42,847 bases of DNA. It comes from Bacteroidetes bacterium ADurb.Bin217. GTDB lineage: Bacteria; Bacteroidota; Bacteroidia; Bacteroidales; UBA1715. A program made the position numbers and the translations under genes. How positions within the stretch are numbered: position 1 is the first letter of the stretch; every line of letters starts with the position of its first letter. Of the stretch, positions 1 through 8,100 are shown piece by piece. The notes below the pieces were generated by a model. The model was not told the origin of the DNA, did no database searches, and saw nothing but the letters and a program-made list of their open reading frames with translations. The stretch is taken from contig MWCJ01000024.1 in the NCBI GenBank assembly GCA_002069975.1, positions 1 through 42,847 of the forward strand. Reading direction: 5' to 3'.

Positions 1-992
1 GATTCGTGTGCAGTTTTAAGTTCTTGAATTACTTTTTTTCTTAATTTATCAGGAGCTTCTACTTTAATAAGCGAACCATATTTGAGTATAATTTCAAGTA
101 AATCTTTATTTATTATTACTTTAATATTAATCATAGCACCATCATCACCCAAATCAACCATTTCTTGAGTTTCGTGAATAGGGTTCAATTTAAACTCACT
201 TACGAGTTCTTGTGTAATTTTTAATGTTACTTGTGTTGCTTTGGACGATTCGCCGGGAGTAATACCTATGAGTGCATTAAAATAATCGCTTACATAATCG
301 GTATTTTCAATGAATGTAACTATTTGTGGCGATATGGCAGCAATTTTTTGAACCGGTACAACTATTAAATCATGTTTTGGTTCCGAAATTCCATATAAAT
401 ACCATTCATTGTTATATTCTTTAAGAAAATAGGGGTGAATAACAATTTGCGAAATAGACTCTTGTACATCGCGTATTGTAAGTTCAATTACTCGTTTTTG
501 TACAACAGAATCAAATATTTGTTTCAACCATGTTATTCCTTTCACTAGTTTATCGCTCGTTTCAAAAGCAACTAAATCATTGGTTGGTCCCGGATTTATA
601 GCAATTATAGCTTCAATTTTTTCTATAATTTTTAAAACATCACCTAAGTGTGAGTAATTTTTGTATTGTTTTAATGTGTTTACTACTTCTGTTAGGTTAT
701 CAATATCGGGTTTACTTAATTGCGACTGTTGAATGGTGAAATCTTTTTCTGAATATGAATATTTACCATCAATGCAAACTATAGGAGCACTATATCCCAC
801 AGGAGGTTGTTCGCGCATAAGGGCTATATCATATTGTATAGAACGTTTACTAACTTTCTGAACACCAAATTCATCGGAAAGTTTATGTGACACTTCTTCT
901 ATTAAATCTTCGAGTGTCCATGTACGACTCGTATTTTGTAGACACTCGTCTATAATACGAAACCTAAAGTTTTTTGACTTATGAGCAGGCAT
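1..992 (-). CDS. WYL-domain transcriptional regulator (3' end cut by the window)
   Basis: I translated this leftward frame from an ATG at 992. It stays open to the window edge, giving about 330 residues without the C-terminus. The N-terminus resembles a winged-helix region (residues about 5-70, with TWTLEDLIEEV and VSKRSIQYDIALM). A central part follows, then a WYL-like region (about 185-290, with WYLYGISEPKHDLIVVPVQKI). WYL regulators are DNA-binding proteins that sense ligands, often nucleotides or nucleic acid, and many control defence or DNA-damage genes. The ligand and targets here cannot be told. The start is supported by a promoter match at 1023-1053 and a promoter-overlapping inverted repeat at 1033-1063, which suggests autoregulation. 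The family call is fairly secure; the role is not. Confidence 0.8.
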   Translation of the reverse strand, partial: MPAHKSKNFRFRIIDECLQNTSRTWTLEDLIEEVSHKLSDEFGVQKVSKRSIQYDIALMREQPPVGYSAPIVCIDGKYSYSEKDFTIQQSQLSKPDIDNLTEVVNTLKQYKNYSHLGDVLKIIEKIEAIIAINPGPTNDLVAFETSDKLVKGITWLKQIFDSVVQKRVIELTIRDVQESISQIVIHPYFLKEYNNEWYLYGISEPKHDLIVVPVQKIAAISPQIVTFIENTDYVSDYFNALIGITPGESSKATQVTLKITQELVSEFKLNPIHETQEMVDLGDDGAMINIKVIINKDLLEIILKYGSLIKVEAPDKLRKKVIQELKTAHE

Positions 993-1022
993 ATGTATCG
1001 TTCTAACAGATTAATAATAAAG

Positions 1023-1053
1023 CAAAAGTAAATGCAAAATACATGCAATGCAA
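1023..1053 (-). promoter_or_regulatory. Promoter for the WYL regulator
   Basis: On the minus strand TACTTTTG (1023-1030) matches the Bacteroidota -7 consensus TAnnTTTG. TTG at 1051-1053 lies 20 nt upstream, as expected for the -33 element. It faces the start codon at 992. Confidence 0.5.
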
Positions 1054-1063
1054 GTATTTTGCA
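1033..1063. promoter_or_regulatory. Inverted repeat, candidate operator of the WYL regulator
   Basis: TGCAAAATAC (1033-1042) and its exact reverse complement GTATTTTGCA (1054-1063) are separated by 11 nt, so the arms are 21 bp (two helical turns) apart. The repeat covers the -33 element and spacer of the WYL promoter, which is a good position for a dimeric repressor. The operator role is inference. Confidence 0.45.
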
Positions 1064-1173
1064 AATTATTTTCATGTTTTATGTCATTTTTATTAGAAAT
1101 ATTGTATTACGCACGCTTAGTATGATGTGTAAAAATACGATTATTATATTTCAAATAATTGATTTTTAAATAT

Positions 1174-1599
1174 TTAAATAAATTGCAAAGTAATTGCGGT
1201 GATAGCGAAATATCGAGCAAATTTACCAATACTTATCCATGCTGTGGCTTGCCAAAAGGGAAATTGTAATGCACCTGCTATAGTAACCAATATGTCGCCA
1301 ACAAAAGGTACCCACGATGCTAATAAACTTACGGGGCCGTACTTTGTTAACATGTGTTGTGCTTGTTTGTATCTATGCACATTGGCTTCCGATAATTTTT
1401 GTAACCCAATTTCACCTGCCTTTTTTCCTAACCAAAAGGTTGTAATGCTACCTAATGTGTTGGCAATTCCTGCAATAAAACATGCAAGTATCCATTCGTT
1501 TTTGATAATAATAAGCGAAATATAATATGGTTCTGATGATAATGGGATAATGCTTGATGCTGTAAAACACCATGCAAATAACAAAACATACTCGTACAT
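1174..1599 (-). CDS. YqaA-like small membrane protein (VTT/DedA-related)
   Basis: This 141-residue protein has several hydrophobic segments (about 1-20, 30-55, 85-110 and 115-140). Its composition and the pattern LASWVPFVGDILVTIAGAL fit the YqaA family, short relatives of the DedA/VTT inner-membrane proteins. DedA-type proteins are linked to lipid scrambling or undecaprenyl-phosphate recycling; for YqaA itself no reaction is established. The gene lies 10 bp downstream of the serine acetyltransferase gene on the same strand, so the two are probably co-transcribed. No functional link between them is obvious. Family assignment is good, function open. Confidence 0.75.
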   Translation of the reverse strand: MYEYVLLFAWCFTASSIIPLSSEPYYISLIIIKNEWILACFIAGIANTLGSITTFWLGKKAGEIGLQKLSEANVHRYKQAQHMLTKYGPVSLLASWVPFVGDILVTIAGALQFPFWQATAWISIGKFARYFAITAITLQFI

Positions 1600-1609
1600 C
1601 TAAAATATA

Positions 1610-2524
1610 TTAAATGCCGCCGCCATATTCAAAAGAATCTGAACGTGGTCGAGATTGTAAAATTCTACCTCCTTCGGGAACGTCGTTTGTTACCCATACG
1701 TTACCTCCTATAATTGCTCCTTTGCCTATTGTTATTCTTCCCAAAATCGTTGCATTTGAATAAATTACAACATTATCTTCAACAATAGGGTGGCGAGGAA
1801 CACCCTTAATCGGATTGCCTTGTTCGTCTAAAGGAAAGTTTTTTGCGCCTAACGTTACTCCTTGATATAATTGAACATGGTTGCCAATTATGCTTGTTGC
1901 TCCTATAACTACACCGGTTCCGTGATCTATAGTAAAATATTCTCCTATTGTTGCTTCCGGATGAATATCTATACCGGTTTCGGAATGAGCCATTTCTGAT
2001 ATTATACGCGGAATAAGAGGAACATTTAATTGTACAAGCTGATGTGCTACTCTATAGTTTAATAATGCTTTAATTACAGGGTAACAAAAAATAATTTCGC
2101 CAAATGATTTTGCTGCAGGGTCACCATTATAAGCAGCTTGAATATCTGTAGAAAGTATTCTGCGAATTTCTGGTAATGATTCTATGAATTGTACAGCAAT
2201 TTCTTCTGCTTTTCCGTCGCATGATACACAAGCATACTGTGCACTGTTTGTATCGCATGCAAAACATAATCCTCGGCGGATTTGACGGGTTAGAAGCGTG
2301 AAAAGTTTGTCTACAGTAACTCCGGTGTAAAAAGATATAGTTGCTTCTTGTAAAATGTCGAGTCCAAAATATCCGGGAAATATAATCTCTCTAATAAGCG
2401 AAACAACTTCCTGCATTTCTTTTACCGAAGGCATTGGTGAACCATGGTTAGGTTGATGATACACAGAGTTATACGATTCGGGTGATGATAGTGTGTGTAT
2501 GGTCTGTAATAATTTCTTTTTCAT
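1610..2524 (-). CDS. cysE: Serine O-acetyltransferase, long Bacteroidota form
   Basis: This enzyme makes O-acetylserine from L-serine and acetyl-CoA, the committed step of cysteine synthesis, in the cytoplasm. It has 304 residues. A helical N-terminal part (about 30-165) includes DGDPAAKS-like NGDPAAKS at 134-141, and a left-handed beta-helix of hexapeptide repeats covers about 185-285. The conserved IDHGTGVVIG (199-208) holds the expected catalytic histidine, with Asp135 its likely partner. Four cysteines (C87, C90, C99, C102) form two CxxC pairs in the N-terminal part, which could bind a metal; E. coli CysE lacks such an arrangement. The gene is followed closely by the YqaA-like gene. The call is secure. 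Confidence 0.93.
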   Translation of the reverse strand: MKKKLLQTIHTLSSPESYNSVYHQPNHGSPMPSVKEMQEVVSLIREIIFPGYFGLDILQEATISFYTGVTVDKLFTLLTRQIRRGLCFACDTNSAQYACVSCDGKAEEIAVQFIESLPEIRRILSTDIQAAYNGDPAAKSFGEIIFCYPVIKALLNYRVAHQLVQLNVPLIPRIISEMAHSETGIDIHPEATIGEYFTIDHGTGVVIGATSIIGNHVQLYQGVTLGAKNFPLDEQGNPIKGVPRHPIVEDNVVIYSNATILGRITIGKGAIIGGNVWVTNDVPEGGRILQSRPRSDSFEYGGGI

Positions 2525-2583
2525 TTCTGTATTTCGTTTGCCTCGATAAAATTACTCGTATCTTGTTTTAGCGTACTATTTTT

Positions 2584-2614
2584 ATTTACAAATATACATT
2601 GCTAATTTGTAAAT
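2584..2614. promoter_or_regulatory. Inverted repeat over the cysE promoter, candidate operator
   Basis: ATTTACAAAT (2584-2593) and ATTTGTAAAT (2605-2614) are exact reverse complements with an 11-nt gap. They cover the -7 element and spacer of the cysE promoter. The geometry (10-bp arms, 11-nt gap) equals that of the repeat at 1033-1063. A role in sulfur or cysteine control is only a guess. Confidence 0.35.
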
Positions 2615-2618
2615 GCAA
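2589..2618 (-). promoter_or_regulatory. Promoter for cysE
   Basis: The minus-strand -7 element TATATTTG (2589-2596) fits TAnnTTTG. TTG at 2616-2618 sits 19 nt upstream. The inverted repeat at 2584-2614 overlaps both. Confidence 0.5.
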
Positions 2619-2860
2619 GTTTTTTTACTATACTATGTGCTACAAAGTTTCTTTCTATTATTTGAGTATGAGTACAAGTCGTAATTTAACAAAAGAAGAG
2701 ATTCTTATTGGTTTAAAAGTATCTATAGAAATTACCTATTACTTTATTTGAAAAAGTATCTTTTAGAATTTATTCCTATTAAACGAGATTATAATTAATA
2801 ATAGATTAAGTAGTTCGGTAAACATTTGTAGCTCCTTGTGATTAATTTGAGATAAAAAAA

Positions 2861-2890
2861 ATTGTGAATTCAAAAAAAATACTAATTTTG
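2861..2890 (+). promoter_or_regulatory. Promoter for the SRP RNA
   Basis: ATTG (2861-2864), an 18-nt spacer and TAATTTTG (2883-2890) match the Bacteroidota promoter pattern. They end about 5 nt before the 5' stem of the RNA. Confidence 0.6.
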
Positions 2891-2894
2891 CGGC

Positions 2895-2993
2895 GGGGTA
2901 AGTCTCATACGATCAGCTCCTGTCGAATCCCCCCAGGTCAGGAATGAAGCAAGGGTAGATGGTTGTAGCGGTGCGATGTGAGTAGCTTACCCC
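2895..2993 (+). ncRNA. ffs: Signal recognition particle RNA, small bacterial (4.5S) type
   Basis: This RNA binds Ffh and carries ribosomes making membrane proteins to FtsY and the translocon. The diagnostic domain IV is clear: CCAGGTCAGGAATGAAGCAA around 2934-2952, with the conserved GGTCAGG, apical loop and GAAGCA side that Ffh recognises. The ends pair as GGGGTAAG (2895-2902) with CTTACCCC (2986-2993), closing one long hairpin. The length of about 99 nt fits the 4.5S form without an Alu domain. A promoter match lies just upstream and a T-run (2994-3000) directly follows the closing stem. Confidence 0.93.
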
Positions 2994-3001
2994 TTTTTTT
3001 A
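2986..3001 (+). terminator. T-run terminator at the end of the SRP RNA
   Basis: The closing stem of the SRP RNA is followed immediately by seven T residues (2994-3000). This is a standard intrinsic terminator in which the RNA's own stem serves as the hairpin. Confidence 0.6.
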
Positions 3002-3023
3002 TGAAATTCCGGGTAATTTATTC

Positions 3024-3641
3024 ATGGCACAATATTTTAAATTATATAACGAAAATCCAAACGAACGTACGGTAAAGCAAATTGTTGAAATTTTACGCAA
3101 TGGTGGTGTAATTATTTATCCTACCGATACGGTGTATGGTTTGGGGTGCGATATTTTTAATCACAAAGCGGTTGAACGTATTGCTCGCATAAAAGGGGTA
3201 AAGTTGGAAAAAGCAAATTTTTCGTTTATTTGTTATGATTTAAGTCATCTTTCTGATTTTACAAAAAGTGTTGATAATCAAACGTATAAGTTGATGAAAA
3301 AACATTTACCCGGTCCGTTTACTTTTATTCTACAGGCAAATTCAAATGTTCCAAAATTATTTAAGAGTAAGAAAAAAACTGTAGGTATTCGAATACCTAA
3401 TAATAATATCTGTCGCGAAATTGTTCGCGAATTAGGAAATCCAATTTTAACTACTTCGGTTAAAAATGTTGATGATATTTTGGAATATACTACTGATCCT
3501 GAATTGTTAAAAGAAGAGTTCGATAATTTAGTTGACGCTGTGGTTGATGGGGGCTATGGAAATAATGTTCCTTCAACAATAGTTAATTGTTCCGAAGGTG
3601 AATTTGAAATTATTCGACAGGGGATAGGTGAATTAGATTAG
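3024..3641 (+). CDS. YciO/Sua5/YrdC-family protein (threonylcarbamoyl-AMP synthase fold)
   Basis: This 205-residue protein fills the whole YrdC domain. N-terminal GGVIIYPTDTVYGLGCD (27-43) is the characteristic nucleotide-binding start of the family. LMKKHLPGPFTFIL, TVGIRIPNN, ILTTSVKN and VPSTIVNC follow in the usual order. Enzymes of this fold make threonylcarbamoyl-adenylate for the t6A modification of tRNA. The stretch ANFSFICYDLSHLSDF looks more like the YciO branch than TsaC, and YciO's role is less certain. In many Bacteroidota such a gene is annotated as the t6A synthase. The start lies 23 bp after the SRP terminator. The fold is certain; the exact activity is not. Confidence 0.85.
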   Translation: MAQYFKLYNENPNERTVKQIVEILRNGGVIIYPTDTVYGLGCDIFNHKAVERIARIKGVKLEKANFSFICYDLSHLSDFTKSVDNQTYKLMKKHLPGPFTFILQANSNVPKLFKSKKKTVGIRIPNNNICREIVRELGNPILTTSVKNVDDILEYTTDPELLKEEFDNLVDAVVDGGYGNNVPSTIVNCSEGEFEIIRQGIGELD

Positions 3642-3643
3642 GT

Positions 3644-3668
3644 AAAGCCAGTTCTAGTTATAGGCTTT
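3644..3668. terminator. Hairpin between convergent genes
   Basis: AAAGCC (3644-3649) pairs with GGCTTT (3663-3668), extendable by two further pairs, around a 13-nt loop. It sits in the 30-bp gap between the convergent stop codons, so it may end both transcripts. No long T-run follows on the plus strand. Confidence 0.45.
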
Positions 3669-3671
3669 GCA

Positions 3672-5078
3672 TTATTGCAAAAAGAAAAATTCGATTAATT
3701 CAAATAAATCTTTTACTGCTAAATTTGAACCGATTCCTGCGTTTGGTCCTTCATCAAAAAATGTATCAATAGCATTAAGCATTTCATCTAAATCAATATA
3801 TTCATTTTTGTCGACGTCAAGAGGTTTATATTTCCATGGTATTTTTTTGTAAAATTGTTTGTATACCGTGCCGCCATTAAGAAGTTTGGGGTAAAATCTA
3901 TAGATTTCTCGTTGTTCTACAGTTTTAATTGATTTCATTTGGTTGAGCAAATCTTTTTCGCTTATACCAATACCTAGTTGAGTAACAAAAAAGGCTCGTG
4001 TATATAGCTCTAAATCTTCAAAATTTGCAACGCCGTCTCTATCATCGTCAATTGGACAGCCGTTTGCATATACTGCAACTCCTTTTGGGGTGTAGGGGCA
4101 TTCATCCATAGTTTCATCAATACCATCGTTATCTGCATCCCAAAATTCTAATAATGCCGACTGTGAAACGCTATCGTTATCCCACATTTTATGTTGTTCG
4201 GTGTGTAATTGTACCGAAACACTCATATATGCATACGAAAAAGCATCGGGTCTGCCGTTTCCTTTACGCTCAGGATATGTATCGTAGTGAATACCTCGTG
4301 TGCTAATATTATCAATTACGTCGCTTGAAGTTATATGGTATTGATAACCTAGAGATATATTCCAATAATCATTTACTGTAAGTTGAATCCCTAAATCTAT
4401 AGGAAAAGAGATTGTAATAGGTTTGTAATAGGGAATTCCGTCTGTATTGTTTTGTTCGTATGCTGTTTCGAATGTATAGTCTCTATAAACAATTTCTGAT
4501 GAATTTGATGAATAGTTTGTTTCTTGTATTGTTCGCTGTGTTCCATCTTTCCATTGAAAATATTGTAATGTGTCATTGTAGAGGTCTCCTTTAGGTGTTG
4601 CTCGTTGTAAGCATTCTATGCCTAAACCTATATAAGGATGTATTGATGATTGTGGGGTTGATCGTAATTGTGGTATATGTCCCAAATTGTAATGAACAAT
4701 AGTTCCAAATGAGCTTATATCTGTTTTAAAATTAAATGAGTGGTTTGTTTTTGTTGGTGAATACGAACCTGTAAGTGTGCCACGCATTGCAAATAATCCT
4801 AAGTTAAAATAGGGATTGAGTGTTTGTGATAACATAATGTGTGCAGCAGGAGTTCCGGTGCTGAAATTTGCAGGTATTTGTGATGGTATATCTCCATGAT
4901 AATTAACTAATCCTGTTCCAATAGTTATAATTGGTAACGATAGGGTAGGTGTTATAGGTGGTTTTTGTAATTGGAAAATTTTATCGAGTATTTCAATATG
5001 TTGTGCCTTTTCATCTGTTTGCGAAAACAAAGATATGTGCCAAACCAAAGCCAACAATATGATACTCATCTTCTTCAT
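3672..5078 (-). CDS. Outer-membrane beta-barrel-like protein with calcium-binding repeats
   Basis: This 468-residue protein starts with a signal peptide (1-19, MKKMSIILLALVWHISLFS). Residues about 45-292 have the alternating pattern of a small outer-membrane beta-barrel, with many aromatic strand ends and the final strand AYMSVSVQLH. Next come two thrombospondin-type-3-like calcium loops (DADNDGIDETMDECP at 314-328, DDDRDGVANFED at 344-355). A canonical EF-hand loop follows at 421-432 (D421, D423, N425, Y427, D429, E432). I do not recognise the C-terminal domain (360-468). The gene starts 43 bp after the large SPOR-like surface protein gene, so both may act at the outer membrane. No specific function can be named. 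Confidence 0.65.
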   Translation of the reverse strand: MKKMSIILLALVWHISLFSQTDEKAQHIEILDKIFQLQKPPITPTLSLPIITIGTGLVNYHGDIPSQIPANFSTGTPAAHIMLSQTLNPYFNLGLFAMRGTLTGSYSPTKTNHSFNFKTDISSFGTIVHYNLGHIPQLRSTPQSSIHPYIGLGIECLQRATPKGDLYNDTLQYFQWKDGTQRTIQETNYSSNSSEIVYRDYTFETAYEQNNTDGIPYYKPITISFPIDLGIQLTVNDYWNISLGYQYHITSSDVIDNISTRGIHYDTYPERKGNGRPDAFSYAYMSVSVQLHTEQHKMWDNDSVSQSALLEFWDADNDGIDETMDECPYTPKGVAVYANGCPIDDDRDGVANFEDLELYTRAFFVTQLGIGISEKDLLNQMKSIKTVEQREIYRFYPKLLNGGTVYKQFYKKIPWKYKPLDVDKNEYIDLDEMLNAIDTFFDEGPNAGIGSNLAVKDLFELIEFFFLQ

Positions 5079-5121
5079 TACAGTATATGTTTTTTGTAAG
5101 TATACGGAAACCTACAATGTG

Positions 5122-8100
5122 TTACTGAACCCATTTTTGATTTGTAATCATAAGAGCTTCTTGAACTGTTATTCTGTTTCGTCCGTTGTATGCAACAACA
5201 AATGCATCTTTAATAGGCGAATCGTTCCATAATGTATTTCTTTGATTACGTGCAGTTACGTAAGTGTCGAATTTGTTGATAGTGTATTTAAACCATCCTT
5301 CAATTTGCTCTACAATTATATTATCTCGAATGTTCAATTTTGCAAAATAAAATTTTGTGTTAACTAATCTGCGACCAGCAGAAATCTGTACTCGGAAATA
5401 TACGTTGAGTTTTCGATTTGGTTCGGATATTTGGGTAATTTTTGTTTCGTTTTGCGAATAATTCTCTTTATTAGAAAGTCTTGGTTGTGTTGTAGTGTTT
5501 TCTATAGCTAAATTATTGTGGTTTTCATCTTGTATTATTCCTTGATGAATGTTTTGTGTATTTCTGTTGTTTATAGCTGTTTGTGTTGGTAATGTATTTT
5601 GTGTTATTGGTTTGCTCGTTGTTACACCGCCATTTTGTACTTGTTGTGTAGTTGGTGCAGAACCTGTAATAGTTTGCGTAGGAACACGAGTAGTTGTTCC
5701 TTGAGCAACAGTTTGTTGTTGATATGTTTGAGGTGTAACACCATTCGAAGTAGGTTGTACCGATTGTGTGGTAGTTTGACCTGTTGGTTTCGTAGTAATA
5801 CCACCATTTTGTACTTGCACTTGTTGTGTTGTTGGGGTAGTACCTGTAATAGTTTGTGTAGGTATACGAGTAGTTGTTCCTTGAGCAACAGTTTGTTGTT
5901 GATATGTCTGAGGTGTAACACCATTCGAAGTAGGTTGTACCGATTGTGTGGTAGTTTGACCTGTTGGTTTCGTAGTAATACCACCATTTTGTACTTGCAC
6001 TTGTTGTGTTGTTGGGGTAGTACCTGTAATAGTTTGTGTAGGTATACGAGTAGTTGTTCCTTGAGCAACAGTTTGTTGTTGATATGTCTGAGGTGTAACA
6101 CCATTCGAAGTAGGTTGTACCGATTGTGTGGTAGTTTGACCTGTTGGTTTCGTAGTAATACCACCATTTTGTACTTGCACTTGTTGTGTTGTTGGGGTAG
6201 TACCTGTAATAGTTTGTGTAGGTATACGAGTAGTTGTTCCTTGAGCAACAGTTTGTTGTTGATATGTCTGAGGTGTAACACCATTCGAAGTAGGTTGTAC
6301 CGATTGTGTGGTAGTTTGACCTGTTGGTTTCGTAGTAATACCACCATTTTGTACTTGTACTTGTTGTGTTGTTGGGGTAGTACCCGTAACAGTTTGTGTA
6401 GGAACACGAGTAGTTGTTCCTTGAGCAACAGTTTGTTGTTGGTACGATTGAGGTGTAACACCATTCGAAGTAGGTTGTGCCGATTGCGTAGTGGTTTGAT
6501 CTGTCGGTTTCGTAGTAACACTGCCATTTTGTACTTGTACTTGTTGTGTTGTTGGGGTAGTACCCGTAACAGTTTGTGTAGGAACACGAGTAGTTGTTCC
6601 TTGAGCAACAGTTTGTTGTTGATATGGTTGTTTTGTTGAAAGAGACGTTGCTTGAGATGTAGTTTGTTTTTCTGAACTCGTTTGAGAAGATGTATTTTGA
6701 GTAGAATTAGATTGTTGTTGATTTACAGAATACTGCGATGTGGTTTGAACTGAACCTGGTGTTGAAACACGTGGTTGAGTTTGATTTTGGTATTGAACTG
6801 TTTCGCCGGGTTTATTTCCATTAGGGAGTGTAGTAATGTTAGGAGTAGTTTTAGCAACTTCTTCTATAGTTTGCTGTTTAACAGCTTGTTCATTTTGTTG
6901 TTGTAAATTTGGAGCCGGAATATACAAGGTGTTTTCAAATGCTTCAGCATTTGTTGTTTTTGATTGTGCTACAGCTTGCGATGTATTTTGAGGTGTTTGA
7001 TTTTGTGCCGGAGCAGATTGTTGAACCGGTGTATTTACACCACCCGATTCCATATTTTTGTTATAAGAAGGATTCGTAACAGTACTTACATTATCGGGGT
7101 CGTCAATAGAATATTGTTGAGTACTTGGAAAATAAGTAGTTGGAGCGGGTATTGCGTTAATATTAACAGTTGGTTTGTTGTTTGGATTTGGAATAGATTG
7201 TTGTTGTGATTGTAAATTACCTTGTATATCTTCGGCCGGAGAGTATGTTCCGGGGTAGGGTTGTGGTTTTGCTGCAATGTTTGAAGAAGTAAAGAAATCA
7301 ATTTGGTTTTGAGAATAATTTTTAGATTTTAAGTTGGTTGCTAATTCTTCATTGCTTTCGGGTAATGTAGAGGGTACATCTACAGGTTTACCAATAGATT
7401 GAACTTGAGTATTTGTAGGGTTTGATTTTGATTGTAAACTTGGTTGGTTTGAAGATAAGTCGGAATTAATATTTTGAGAACTTATATCATATGGTGCACG
7501 TGATGAATAGTTGGTAGTTGATGGCGTAGATTGAACTTGGGTAGTTTTAGAAAGACCCGATTGTAGATTTGCATTATAATTAGGGTCTAGGCTTGTTTCG
7601 AGTGGTTTTCCGGTACTTTCGCTTACAGCACGCATGTCACGTTCTAGAATAACTACAGTTTGAGTAATTCCATTGTCAACAAATGAAAATGCACCATTAA
7701 TAAATAAATTAGAAATAGAATACCCGGGATTTGGTATTACTTTGTACGATACATAAAAAATATCTTTTTGCGGAGCATCGAGCCACATAAAACGTGCAAT
7801 ATTATTATGTGAAGAAAAGTCTGCATTTTCTCTGTCGATTGCATAAAATACATATCCTTGAGGAAGCATTTCTTCAATTTTACACATTGAGTTTACGTTT
7901 GCTTTGTTTACACGCAGAGAAACAATAGCTTCATTACCTATAACATTTACAGATCTATAGCACGTTACATCATCAATGTTTACCGGAGCCGATTTTGATT
8001 GTTGCTCTGCTTGATATTTTCTCAAAGCAAGCGGATCGTTTATTACTTTTATTTGATTAGGAATTATTTCCGCAAATCTACGTTCGTTATCAACAACATA

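Larger units (their letters stand above)
2525..2860. other. Intergenic stretch between cysE and the SRP RNA
   Basis: This stretch holds the cysE promoter and its inverted repeat. A tiny open frame (2668-2751, 27 codons, starting MSTSRNLTKEEILIGLKVS) reads like a real N-terminus. A different frame just after it also reads like a protein end (LYLKKYLLEFIPIKRDYN). It may be a small frameshifted gene remnant, but I cannot support that firmly. I see nothing else here. Confidence 0.3.

Noticed and set aside
2668..2751. 27-codon open frame upstream of the SRP RNA
   Set aside because: Too short, no promoter, and the plausible continuation is in another frame; at most a gene remnant.
5622..6608. Second minus-strand frame of 328 codons in the repeat
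   Set aside because: Same artefact of a stop-free repeat whose length is a multiple of three; rich in Leu, Arg, Gln and Asn, with no start context.
5626..6630. Tandem units considered as a CRISPR array
   Set aside because: Units adjoin without unique spacers, are 180 bp long, and are in frame within a protein gene.
5599..6639. Long plus-strand open frame of 346 codons, very rich in Cys, Leu, Ser and Arg
   Set aside because: It exists only because the 180-bp repeat has no stop in this frame; composition is unlike a real protein and it lies antisense to a well-supported gene.
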